DNA of 64,000 bases from Ga0077555 sp050187415 (GTDB taxonomy: Bacteria > Pseudomonadota > Alphaproteobacteria > Rhizobiales > Hyphomicrobiaceae), in contig JBFWXN010000020.1 of the NCBI GenBank assembly GCA_050187415.1, positions 1-64,000 on the forward strand, read 5' to 3'. Under the pieces are notes generated by a model. The model saw only the letters and a program-made list of their open reading frames with translations, made no database searches and was not told where the DNA came from. Positions 36,048 through 45,924 of the stretch are shown one piece after another (positions within the stretch are counted from its first letter, which is position 1; every line of letters begins with the position of its first letter). Both the position numbers and the translations under genes were made by a program.

Positions 36048-36923
36048 TCAGTCGCGCTCCATGGGCAGGCTCGGGTCTTTGGTCCACTCCTGCATCGAGT
36101 TCATGTAAACGCCGACATCCGAAGCGCCGAGAGCCGTCAGCGCAAGGGCCGTGAGCGAGGCTGCGATGCCGCCGCCGCAGTAAGCGATCACGCGCCGGCC
36201 ATCGAGAAGCCCCGCTTCGCCGAACCGGCGTCGCAATTCTTCGGCTGGCAGGAACGCCTGTGTTTCAGCATCGACGATGCCACGCGAGGAAATGTTGCAG
36301 CTTCCCGGAATGCGGCCGGGCCGGCCGTAGTGAACCCCGCCCGTGCCCGCGTGCTGCTCGGGCAACAGGGCATTGACGATGCCGGTGCCGGCTCCGATTG
36401 CCGAAAGGACTTCGTCCTTGCCGACGAAGTGGCCCGATCGCGGCCGCGCGGTGAAATGCGCCTCCGGGTAGACGTTGGACCTGATCTCGACCGGACGGCC
36501 GCCTTTGATCCAGCTCGTCAATCCGCCGTCCAGAACCCGGGCTGCATCGAAGCCGTAGCCTTTGAGCATCCACCACACTCGCGCAGCCCAGGCGCCATAG
36601 GTCCGGTCGTAGACCACAACGCGCGTACCATCGCCGATACCGAGCTTGCCCGCAGCCTCAGCGAATGCCTGCGGGCCGAGGAGACCGAACCTCCAGGGAC
36701 TGGCCCGATCTGAGAGTTCGTCCGCCAGATCGAGGAACGCAGCGCCAGGAATGTGGCCCTCGTCGTAGCCGTTGCGTCCGCTTCCCACGGTCAGCGCGCT
36801 GCCGTCCGCCGTCGGGCTCAGGAACGTCGTGCAATCGAAGATCCTGAGATCAGGGGCGGCGAGTTCCGCCGCAAGCTCGCGCGTCGAGATCAATGGCGCC
36901 GGATTTGGGAAAGACTGGATCAT
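36048..36923 (-). CDS. Rhodanese-type sulfurtransferase (thiosulfate/3-mercaptopyruvate class)
   Basis: The protein has two rhodanese domains in 291 residues: an inactive N-terminal one (STRELAAELAAPDLRIFDCT; HIPGAAFLDL) and a catalytic C-terminal one. The active-site loop is YCGGGIAAS near residue 240, with Cys forming the persulfide. The loop differs from the CG(S/T)GVT of 3-mercaptopyruvate sulfurtransferases and the CRKGVT of thiosulfate rhodaneses, so the donor is unclear. It transfers sulfur to cyanide or a thiol acceptor. ATG at 36923 is preferred over TTG at 36929. It is divergent from the VWA gene at 37037. Confidence 0.88.
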   Translation of the reverse strand: MIQSFPNPAPLISTRELAAELAAPDLRIFDCTTFLSPTADGSALTVGSGRNGYDEGHIPGAAFLDLADELSDRASPWRFGLLGPQAFAEAAGKLGIGDGTRVVVYDRTYGAWAARVWWMLKGYGFDAARVLDGGLTSWIKGGRPVEIRSNVYPEAHFTARPRSGHFVGKDEVLSAIGAGTGIVNALLPEQHAGTGGVHYGRPGRIPGSCNISSRGIVDAETQAFLPAEELRRRFGEAGLLDGRRVIAYCGGGIAASLTALALTALGASDVGVYMNSMQEWTKDPSLPMERD

Positions 36924-37036
36924 GAACAAAACCTTTTCGCCCGCGTTGCACAGCCGTTGCGATCGAGACGTCTCGGCGCCATGTTAGCGGCATGAGCAAG
37001 ACGGTGTCGCGGGGGCAATCCGAAAGGGAGGCCCGC

Positions 37037-37846
37037 ATGTCGAACAAAGCCAGTGACGAGCAGGCGGCAAACCCCGGGGCCGCCGCGGGTCCGACCGCCC
37101 CGGAGCGAGGCGGGGAACGGGCGCCTCTCGCCTCACGCGATGCAAAGATGCCGGCGGCGGCACGGTCTTCGGCAACCGACGTCGATGCGTTCCTGCGTCA
37201 GGTCAAACAGATGGCCCCGCCGACCACGGTCGGCCGTGGCAGGCTGGTGTTCGCCATGGACGCCACCATGAGCCGCCAGCCAACCTGGGACATGGCGCTC
37301 GCGCTGCAATCGGACATGTTCGAGATCGTGCGCGAGATCGGCGGCCTCGATGTGCAGCTGGTGTTTTTCCGCGGCAATCGCGAATGTCGCGCCTCGCGCT
37401 GGGTTGCAGATCCGGCGGCCCTGGCGCGCCTGATGACGACGGTCGATTGCCGCGGCGGGTTCACCCAGATCCGCAAGGTGCTTTCGCATGTGCGCACCGA
37501 ATGCGACCGCGAACGCGTGAGTGCGCTCGTCTATGTGGGGGACTGCATGGAGGAGGACATCGACGATCTTTGCGGGCGGGCAGGCGAACTCGCCATTCGG
37601 GGCGTTCCGGTGTTCCTGTTCCAGGAGGGGCACGATGCGGCCGCGGCCCGTGCCTTCAGGGAGATCGCGACGCTGACGAGAGGTGCCTACTGCCGGTTCG
37701 ATCAGGGATCGGCCGAACAACTGAGGGAGTTGCTGAAGGCGGTTGCCGTCTATGCTGCCGGAGGGCGCCAGGCGCTCATACGACTGGCCGACAGCCGCGG
37801 TGGCGATGCAGCGCGACGGCTGCTCGCCGATATGACCCGCAACTAG
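37037..37846 (+). CDS. VWA-like (von Willebrand A) domain protein
   Basis: The 269-residue soluble protein has a low-complexity N-terminal tail rich in Ala, Pro and charged residues (1-50) and a VWA-type Rossmann domain. A MIDAS-like set of residues is visible: DATMS in RLVFAMDATMSRQ near residue 75, the Thr of GGFTQIRK near 140, and the Asp of VGDCMEDD near 165 (read VYVGDCMEED). It is probably a metal-dependent protein-protein interaction module. ATG at 37037 has AAAGGGAGG at 37023-37031; an upstream in-frame ATG at 36992 is less likely. Its stop is one base before the start of the J-domain gene, so the two are co-translated. Function unknown. Confidence 0.8.
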   Translation: MSNKASDEQAANPGAAAGPTAPERGGERAPLASRDAKMPAAARSSATDVDAFLRQVKQMAPPTTVGRGRLVFAMDATMSRQPTWDMALALQSDMFEIVREIGGLDVQLVFFRGNRECRASRWVADPAALARLMTTVDCRGGFTQIRKVLSHVRTECDRERVSALVYVGDCMEEDIDDLCGRAGELAIRGVPVFLFQEGHDAAAARAFREIATLTRGAYCRFDQGSAEQLRELLKAVAVYAAGGRQALIRLADSRGGDAARRLLADMTRN

Positions 37847-37847
37847 C

Positions 37848-38561
37848 ATGCAGGCCTTTCTTCTCGGTTTGGCAACGTTGGCACTCGGTCTTCTCGGACT
37901 GAGCGCTTTCGCGCGGGCCAATCCCCACGTGCTCGCGCGACGCTCTCGCAGCATCCTCGGCGCAGCGACGCTGGCGGTCGCGGGCGTCGTTTTGCTGCGC
38001 GGTGCGGCGCATGTCGCGTTTGGCCTGGGCATGGTGGGCCTTTGGCTTCTCTCCGGTGGTCGCGGGCTGCCGTTCGGCGGGTCCGGAACGGAGGCGGCCG
38101 ACGACAGCGACGGCCGGTCCTCGACGGTGCGGACCGACCATCTCGAGATGCAGCTCCATCATGCGAGCGGCAAGATGCGGGGCCGGGTGCTGAAAGGGTT
38201 CTTCCAGGGCCGCCGGCTCGAGACATTGAAGCCGGTGGAGCTGGCCCACTTGTGGCAGGACTGCCGCTTCGTCGATCCGCAATCGGCCCAGCTCGTCGAA
38301 GCCTACCTCGACCGGCTGCATCCGACGTGGCGCGACGACATGGCCCGCGCCGAGGCGGACGCACCGCGCGGCGCCGACGGCCGCATGACGCAAGCCGAGG
38401 CGCTCGACATCCTCGGTCTCAAGGGCGAGGCCACGGCCGACGACATCCGCCGGGCGCATCGCGAGCTGATGCTCAAAATGCATCCGGACCGCGGCGGCTC
38501 GACCTATCTGGCAGCAAAGATCAACGAGGCCAAGGACGTGGCGCTCGACGCGCTCGGCTAG
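37848..38561 (+). CDS. Membrane-anchored J-domain (DnaJ-like) protein
   Basis: The 237-residue protein has two hydrophobic segments at the N-terminus (about 1-22 and 38-65), a linker, a conserved helical region (VKGFFQGRRLETLKPVELAHLW type, near 105-130) and a C-terminal J-domain with the HPD tripeptide in LKMHPDRGGSTYLAAKINEAKD. The short J-domain at the C-terminus of a membrane protein resembles DjlA- and TIM14/Pam18-like co-chaperones that recruit DnaK to the membrane. It starts one base after the VWA gene. The protein client is unknown, and the VWA neighbour is the obvious candidate. Confidence 0.85.
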   Translation: MQAFLLGLATLALGLLGLSAFARANPHVLARRSRSILGAATLAVAGVVLLRGAAHVAFGLGMVGLWLLSGGRGLPFGGSGTEAADDSDGRSSTVRTDHLEMQLHHASGKMRGRVLKGFFQGRRLETLKPVELAHLWQDCRFVDPQSAQLVEAYLDRLHPTWRDDMARAEADAPRGADGRMTQAEALDILGLKGEATADDIRRAHRELMLKMHPDRGGSTYLAAKINEAKDVALDALG

Positions 38562-38657
38562 GAGGCAATGGCGCGTCATTCCGTCGGGCGTTTTCGAAGG
38601 GTGACAAAGTCCGCTTGGGCCTGCTCGATGCGCGTCGCCTACTTGCCCCGCTCGGCC

Positions 38658-39290
38658 CTACTTGCAAGGTGTCGAGCAGGCAACCTCCTCGCGGCCCTCG
38701 ACGCTGCCACGATAAAGCGAGACGCGCTCTCGATAGCATTTCGAGCCTTCCTGGACGATGCGCAGCACGAGCCCCTTCTGCGGCATGGCCTGACACATCA
38801 CCTTCATGCCGGCGCTTCCGCCGGATGCCGGCGCGCCCTGCGCCAGCCGCATCGGCGCGTCCCCCGCGTGCGCGATCGCTCCGATCCGCTCGAGGAACGA
38901 GACCGTGCCCGCCTTCTGGAGTTGGCCAAAGCCAATCCATTCATAGGCCGCCTTTCCGTTTTGCGCGGTGACCTTGATCGATACGTCGCCCGTCTTGCCG
39001 CATGCCCCCGCGTCGACGCGCGTGCCCTGGGCTGTGCTCAACGCACGATAGTCGATGCGGCAGTCGAAGTTCCGCACCCAGATGTCGTACTGCTCGAGGC
39101 GGTGCGCGACCTCCTTGTAGGGGATGCCGTGCGCCCACGACTGGTAGACCGTCATCGCTGTTGGAATGGCACCGCCCACGGCCGCCGCAATCGCAATGAC
39201 GCGGGCAGCGAGCAACGTCTTGGCGAGCGGTCCTCGTTTTGAATCTTCCTGCATCGTGGCGTAGACCGCCCGAGGATTGAGCTCCGACAT
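38658..39290 (-). CDS. Membrane-anchored protein of unknown function
   Basis: No family was recognised. ATG at 39290 gives 210 residues and has GGGAGG 9 bases upstream. An N-terminal cytoplasmic stretch (SELNPRAVYATMQEDSKRG) precedes one hydrophobic helix (about 24-44) and an extracytoplasmic domain with six cysteines (FDC, GAC, KVMC, KCY, ACS, TPC), which suggests disulfide bonds in the periplasm. The CSTPCK ending is noteworthy. It is convergent with the J-domain gene and divergent from katG. In-frame ATGs further upstream (to 39431) lack a ribosome site. Confidence 0.65.
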   Translation of the reverse strand: MSELNPRAVYATMQEDSKRGPLAKTLLAARVIAIAAAVGGAIPTAMTVYQSWAHGIPYKEVAHRLEQYDIWVRNFDCRIDYRALSTAQGTRVDAGACGKTGDVSIKVTAQNGKAAYEWIGFGQLQKAGTVSFLERIGAIAHAGDAPMRLAQGAPASGGSAGMKVMCQAMPQKGLVLRIVQEGSKCYRERVSLYRGSVEGREEVACSTPCK

Positions 39291-39715
39291 GGCGAAACCT
39301 CCCGTTCTCCGGATCGTCCCGGATGTGGTGGATAGCTGCAAAGCACGGCGTTCGTGCGGCAACGAGCCGAAGTCGACGCTCATGGCGTCGTTGGTCTGCC
39401 GAGTAACCTGTCTCCCGGTGCGTGATGCCATTCGACTTGGTGAAATCGGGGCACCACCGTCGCTTGCGCCACCCGTTCACGTCCGGTTACGATCCGGTCC
39501 GCAGGAGGATACGAGGAGGCGAACGGGCAATCGCCCATCGTCTTGCTTATCGGTCGGGACCGGCGCCTTGAGGCCACGCAAGGCGCCGCGAAGCAGATAG
39601 CGCGTAGTGTCAATGCGGTAGGACCTTTTCACGGGCTATCACGCCGCCGACCATCCTGGATCAATCAAGCCTTGGTGCGGACCAAGGCAATGCCTAACAG
39701 ACGATCGGAGAGAGC
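39291..39715. promoter_or_regulatory. Divergent region upstream of katG
   Basis: These 425 bases lie between the unknown membrane-protein gene and katG and contain no convincing gene. The last 50 bases hold an 8-bp dyad (39669-39688) and the katG ribosome site. Control by a peroxide sensor (OxyR or PerR/Fur type) is expected for katG, but no consensus site could be identified by eye. Confidence 0.4.
39669..39688. promoter_or_regulatory. Perfect 8-bp inverted repeat just upstream of katG
   Basis: GCCTTGGT (39669-39676) and ACCAAGGC (39681-39688) are exact reverse complements separated by GCGG. The dyad ends 27 bases before the katG ATG. It may be a regulator half-site pair or a hairpin in the leader RNA; the sequence alone does not decide. 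Confidence 0.4.
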
Positions 39716-41881
<2,166 letters not shown>

Positions 41882-41904
41882 TCGACCTTCGCCGAAGACT
41901 CCAG

Positions 41905-41938
41905 AAACGGCGCTTCAAGGCAACTTGATGCGCCGTTT
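41905..41938 (+). terminator. Hairpin terminator after katG
   Basis: AAACGGCGC (41905-41913) pairs perfectly with GCGCCGTTT (41930-41938), giving a 9-bp stem and a 16-base loop, 23 bases after the katG stop. The T-run of the stem is followed by CGCGTTTGG. It is likely bidirectional, as the MlrC-like gene ends at 42038 on the other strand. Confidence 0.6.
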
Positions 41939-42037
41939 CGCGTTTGGACGCGTGCCGAGAAGCGGCGATCGGTGGTGCGGGCAAACCTTGCTTTACCCGC
42001 ATGCGCGTCACGGCGCGCGCACAAATCCGGGCGGTGG

Positions 42038-43522
42038 TCAGGCCAGATCGAGCGGGAAGATCGGCCGCCTGACGTGGCGGAACGGCAGCTTGCCGATGTC
42101 GTTCGACGTGATGCCGTTGCCCTCGTCGACGATCAGCACCTCGCTTGCGATCGGCTGGTAGGCGCCGCGGAAGTGCTGCATCGACTTCACGACGAGGACG
42201 GCGCGCTGCTTCGGGTCGATGCCGAGCGACGTGAAATACGTCAGGCAATAATTCTGGTAGCGCTTCGAAGCGAGCACAACCTCGACGCCGCCGATCTTGA
42301 ACACGGCCGACGGTCCCATATCGATCTGTATGCCGCGCTGCATCTGGCATTCGAGCTTGAAGCGCCCGTCGGTCAATGCGGTCACGGTGCCTTCGGCCTC
42401 GATCGTCGGGCCGAACATCGGATCGATCTTGCCGCCGACGGCGAGCGTGAGCGTCGCGCCGACGCCGGCCTTGTGGCAGGCTGCGGCCGCGGCAGGATCG
42501 CAGATCGGCGAGATGGCTGCATCGGTGAGGCCGGCGTCGAGCATGGCTTTCAGGAGGCCGGTCGAATCGGAATAGCCGCCGCCGCCGGGATTATCGGCAT
42601 AGTCAGCGATGACGACAGGGGCGCCGATCTTGGCCGTCTTTTTGGCAATACTCACGGCCTCGGTGGCCGTCAGCGGCTTCAGCGATGTGCGGTGCCGCGT
42701 CTCCCAGGCATGAGTCATGATCCGCATCGCCAACTCGCGGTACCGGGGATCGTAGCCCTCGCCGATCACGAGCGCCGAGGGGCCGACGTCGGGGATGTCC
42801 GCCTTCGAGAACCCGGCGAGGACGGAAACCGAATGAACGCCCTTCGTCGTCAGCATGCCCTGTGCCATGGCCAGCGCTTCCGTCATGGGCCCCGGCGTCG
42901 TCGTGCGGCCATGGTCGAGGCCGTCGATCATCACGCTCTGCGCCAGCGTCACGGTCGGATGGATCTCGCCCGCCAGCGTGCGCGCGATCAAGTCGCTGCA
43001 TTCGGTGGCGATCTCGTAGAGATCGATGTGGGGATACGTGCGATAGGCCACGATCACGTCGGCGTTCTGGGCCATCGCGTGGGTAACGTTGGCGTGCAGA
43101 TCGAGCGTCACGCCGATCGGCACGCTCAGACCCACCTTCTGCCGGATCAGTCGGAGCAGGCTGCCCTCGCCGTCGGGCGTATGCTCGCAGACCATGGCGC
43201 CATGCAATTGCAACAGCACCGCATCGACAGGTCCTTCCCGATCGATTGCCGCCAGCATGTGACCGGCAAAGGTGTCGAAGGCCTCCCTGGTGACGAGGCC
43301 CGACGGGGTCGCGTCGCCAACGATCGAAAGCACGGGCTGCCAGCCATGCCGGGTGCAGGCATCGAGAAAGGCGCAAACCTCGGTCTCGGTACCGGCGTAG
43401 GCGGATGCGATCGCGTCACCGATATAGAAGCTTCGCGATTTGTAGGCATCGAGCCCCGTCGGCAGCTTCGAGAACGTGTTGGTCTCGTGCTTGAAACCGC
43501 CGATCAGTATTTTGCGCGCCAT
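42038..43522 (-). CDS. MlrC-like M81 family metallopeptidase
   Basis: The family is named for MlrC, which degrades linearised microcystin; most members act on unknown peptides or amides. The 494-residue protein shows the N-terminal IGGFKHETNTFSKLPTG, LLQLHGAMVCEHTPDGEG near 105 with likely zinc ligands, VTLDLHANVTHAM near 138, and the C-terminal DYADNPGGGGYSDSTGLLKAM near 308. ATG at 43522 has AAAGG nine bases upstream; the TTG at 43531 is an alternative. It is preceded by the aldehyde dehydrogenase gene on the same strand. A soluble enzyme with unknown substrate. Confidence 0.88.
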   Translation of the reverse strand: MARKILIGGFKHETNTFSKLPTGLDAYKSRSFYIGDAIASAYAGTETEVCAFLDACTRHGWQPVLSIVGDATPSGLVTREAFDTFAGHMLAAIDREGPVDAVLLQLHGAMVCEHTPDGEGSLLRLIRQKVGLSVPIGVTLDLHANVTHAMAQNADVIVAYRTYPHIDLYEIATECSDLIARTLAGEIHPTVTLAQSVMIDGLDHGRTTTPGPMTEALAMAQGMLTTKGVHSVSVLAGFSKADIPDVGPSALVIGEGYDPRYRELAMRIMTHAWETRHRTSLKPLTATEAVSIAKKTAKIGAPVVIADYADNPGGGGYSDSTGLLKAMLDAGLTDAAISPICDPAAAAACHKAGVGATLTLAVGGKIDPMFGPTIEAEGTVTALTDGRFKLECQMQRGIQIDMGPSAVFKIGGVEVVLASKRYQNYCLTYFTSLGIDPKQRAVLVVKSMQHFRGAYQPIASEVLIVDEGNGITSNDIGKLPFRHVRRPIFPLDLA

Positions 43523-43541
43523 CGCGTCCAACCTTTGTCCC

Positions 43542-43566
43542 GTGCCCGAGCGGCGCGCTCGAGCAC
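43542..43566 (-). terminator. Inverted repeat between aldehyde dehydrogenase and M81 peptidase genes
   Basis: GTGC-C-CGAGCG (43542-43552) pairs with CGCTCG-A-GCAC (43556-43566) around a GCG loop, with one mismatch. It lies about 20 bases upstream of the M81 gene start and 157 bases downstream of the aldehyde dehydrogenase stop. It may terminate the upstream transcript or act as an operator; no T-run was seen. Confidence 0.3.
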
Positions 43567-43722
43567 GAACGCGCCAGCCTTATCTCTAGCGCGCACGGAC
43601 GCGGGCTTCACGCAGCATTTCCAGACGGCCTGCGCAACGGCTTGCCATCGCATCGCACAGGTTGCACGGGCTGCGGTCGGACGTCGGCCGCCCGGGCCGC
43701 ACCATGATACGCGCGCCCGGCC

Positions 43723-45234
43723 TCAGTCGGCCGTCTTCATGATGAAGGGATTGCCTCCGCCGGGACCGTTGTTGATCCAGACGCTTTTCGATTGGAGATA
43801 AGCGTCGATCGCCTCGGCGCCGTTCTCGCGCCCCAGACCGGATGCCTTGTAGCCGCCGAACGGCATCATGAAACTGACCGCGCGATAGGTGTTCACCCAG
43901 ACCGTGCCCGCCTTGATGCGGCGGGCCATGGTATGCGCCCGCTTGACCGATTGGGTCCACACGCCCGAGCCGAGGCCATAGGCGATGTCGTTGGCGATGC
44001 GGACGGCGTCGTCCTCGTCCTTGAACTTGATCACCGAGAGGACGGGTCCGAACACCTCCTCCTGGGCGATGCGCATCGTGTTCTCGACGCCGGTGAAAAT
44101 GGTGGGCTTGACGAAATACTTGCCACCGCCCTCCTCCTTCGTGGCCGGGCCGCCGCCGAGCACACAGCGCGCACCTTCGCCTTTGGCGATATCAATATAG
44201 CCAAGGATCTTCTCGTACTGGGGGGGCGTCGTGACAGGGCCGACCTGGGTGTCATAGAGGCTCGGATCGCCAAGGCGGGCCTGCTTCGCCATGGCGACCA
44301 GCTTCTCGACGAACTGGTCGTGAATGGTTTCCTGCACGAGAAGTCGAGAGCCGGCGATGCACGTCTGCCCGGTGGCCGCGAATATACCCGAGATGGCGCC
44401 GCTCACGGCATCGTCCAGGATGCAATCGTCGAACACGATGTTGGGAGACTTGCCGCCAAGCTCGAGCGACACCTTCTTGAACGTGCGCGCGGCAAGTTCG
44501 TTGACGCGGGCCCCCGTCGCCGTCCCGCCCGTGAAGGCGACCTTGGCGACGCTCGGGTGCGTGACGAGCGGCTCGCCGACGACTGCGCCGTAGCCGGTCA
44601 CGACGTTGACAACTCCGGGCGGGATTTCGGCCTCTTCGATGACGAGCTTCATGAACTCGAGCATCGAGGCGGACGTGTATTCCGATGGCTTGATGACGAT
44701 CGTGCAGCCGGCGGCGAGTGCCGGCGCCATCTTCCAACCCGCCAGCATCAGCGGTGAATTCCACGGCGTGATGAAGGCGCACACGCCCACCGGCTCGCGC
44801 AGGATGTAGTTGAAGTGATCCGGCCGGTCGACAGGCACGACGGCACCCTGAATTTTGTCCGCCATGCCACCATAATAATAGAACCATTCGGGCAGATACT
44901 TCGTCTGCGCCGCCATCTCGGAGATCAACTTGCCGTTGTCGCGCACCTCGATCCGGGCCAGATGCTCGGCGTGTTTTTCGATGAGGGCCGCGATACGCCG
45001 CATGGCCCTACCGCGCGCGGTTGCGGTCATTTTCGGCCATGGGCCCGTCTCGAAGGCGCGCGACGCCGCTTCGACGGCGCGCCGCACGTCGGTCTCGTCG
45101 CACTCCGGAATGCGCGCCCACGGTTCGCCCGTATAGGGGTCACTGGTCAGGAACGTCTTGCCGGATGCGGCCCCGGTCCACTTCCCGTCGATGTAGGTCT
45201 GATAGTCCACCAGCGTTGTCGGGCGATCTTGCAT
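43723..45234 (-). CDS. NAD(P)-dependent aldehyde dehydrogenase
   Basis: It oxidises an aldehyde to the carboxylic acid. The 503-residue protein has the ALDH fold signatures: FITPWNSPLML near 145 with the Asn of the oxyanion hole, VKPSEYTSASM near 182 (cofactor Lys), FTGGTATGARV near 235, the general-base Glu in LELGGKSPNI near 260, and the nucleophile Cys in GQTCIAGSR near 295. The EVFGPVLSVIKF and PFGGYKASGLGRENG motifs follow. It is most like betaine, aminobutyraldehyde or aromatic aldehyde dehydrogenases; the substrate is not resolved. It is upstream of the M81 gene, and about 250 bases separate it from the phage-like island. Confidence 0.93.
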   Translation of the reverse strand: MQDRPTTLVDYQTYIDGKWTGAASGKTFLTSDPYTGEPWARIPECDETDVRRAVEAASRAFETGPWPKMTATARGRAMRRIAALIEKHAEHLARIEVRDNGKLISEMAAQTKYLPEWFYYYGGMADKIQGAVVPVDRPDHFNYILREPVGVCAFITPWNSPLMLAGWKMAPALAAGCTIVIKPSEYTSASMLEFMKLVIEEAEIPPGVVNVVTGYGAVVGEPLVTHPSVAKVAFTGGTATGARVNELAARTFKKVSLELGGKSPNIVFDDCILDDAVSGAISGIFAATGQTCIAGSRLLVQETIHDQFVEKLVAMAKQARLGDPSLYDTQVGPVTTPPQYEKILGYIDIAKGEGARCVLGGGPATKEEGGGKYFVKPTIFTGVENTMRIAQEEVFGPVLSVIKFKDEDDAVRIANDIAYGLGSGVWTQSVKRAHTMARRIKAGTVWVNTYRAVSFMMPFGGYKASGLGRENGAEAIDAYLQSKSVWINNGPGGGNPFIMKTAD

Positions 45235-45491
45235 GATTGCCTCCTCTCAGATTGCGGAATCCGCGCGACGACCGCCAACCCGGCAGGGCAGCTGATCGAG
45301 ATGTCCCATGCAATTTAGCCAACCAGGGGGCTCACGGCCAGTGACAGGCAGGCAGCGCTAAGTGCTGGCAGCAGCGTCGCCATGACGACCCGCGTCCGGG
45401 GCTCGCCGCGAAACCCAGCCGCAGCGCAGTTCGACGTCCGCCAGCCGGTGCGCACTGGCGCACGTAAGCAGAAATCGGCCAACCGCTTCGA

Positions 45492-45704
45492 TCAGCCCGA
45501 GCCGCCCCGTCCCTCGATGACGCGCAGGCCGCCTCGTGGCGCAGTCGCTGGCTGGTTGGTCGCCACATCCAACAGATGCCGGCCTATGAGCGCCGCGAGA
45601 GACGCCAGTCGTTCCTCGGAAACTTCGGGATCGTCGGCTGCATCAGCCAAAGTTCGCAACAAGGCAGCAGCATGCACGCGACTTTCCACCACGCGAGACG
45701 CCAT
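45492..45704 (-). CDS. Small hypothetical protein
   Basis: A 70-residue frame from ATG 45704 is preceded by a purine-rich AGAGGGGGATCAGGGG. The translation is helical and Leu/Ala-rich (VHAAALLRTLADAADDPEV, RLASLAALIGRHLLDVATN), which is plausible for a real protein. No family is recognised. It lies divergent to the DUF2793 gene. It may be a chance frame in GC-rich DNA. Confidence 0.4.
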   Translation of the reverse strand: MASRVVESRVHAAALLRTLADAADDPEVSEERLASLAALIGRHLLDVATNQPATAPRGGLRVIEGRGGSG

Positions 45705-45924
45705 CCCCTGATCCCCCTCTGTGCGACGCTCGTCGAGCTTGTCCCGAGACGGTCGTCGACGCAACTGCTGTCCGACATATCCACAGGCTGCGAAGCGACG
45801 AAAGCCTGACTGACCGCTTGGCGTCGCCTCGGTCCCAGCGCAACGGTCCGAAGTTATCCCCGCCGCTCCGGGCCGCTTCATACTCGCTCGCAAGATCGCC
45901 CTTCAGCCGCGAGACCCGACCCGC

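Noticed and set aside
41972..43801. 609-codon plus-strand frame opposite the MlrC-like gene
   Set aside because: Antisense shadow; the minus-strand protein carries the M81 signatures.
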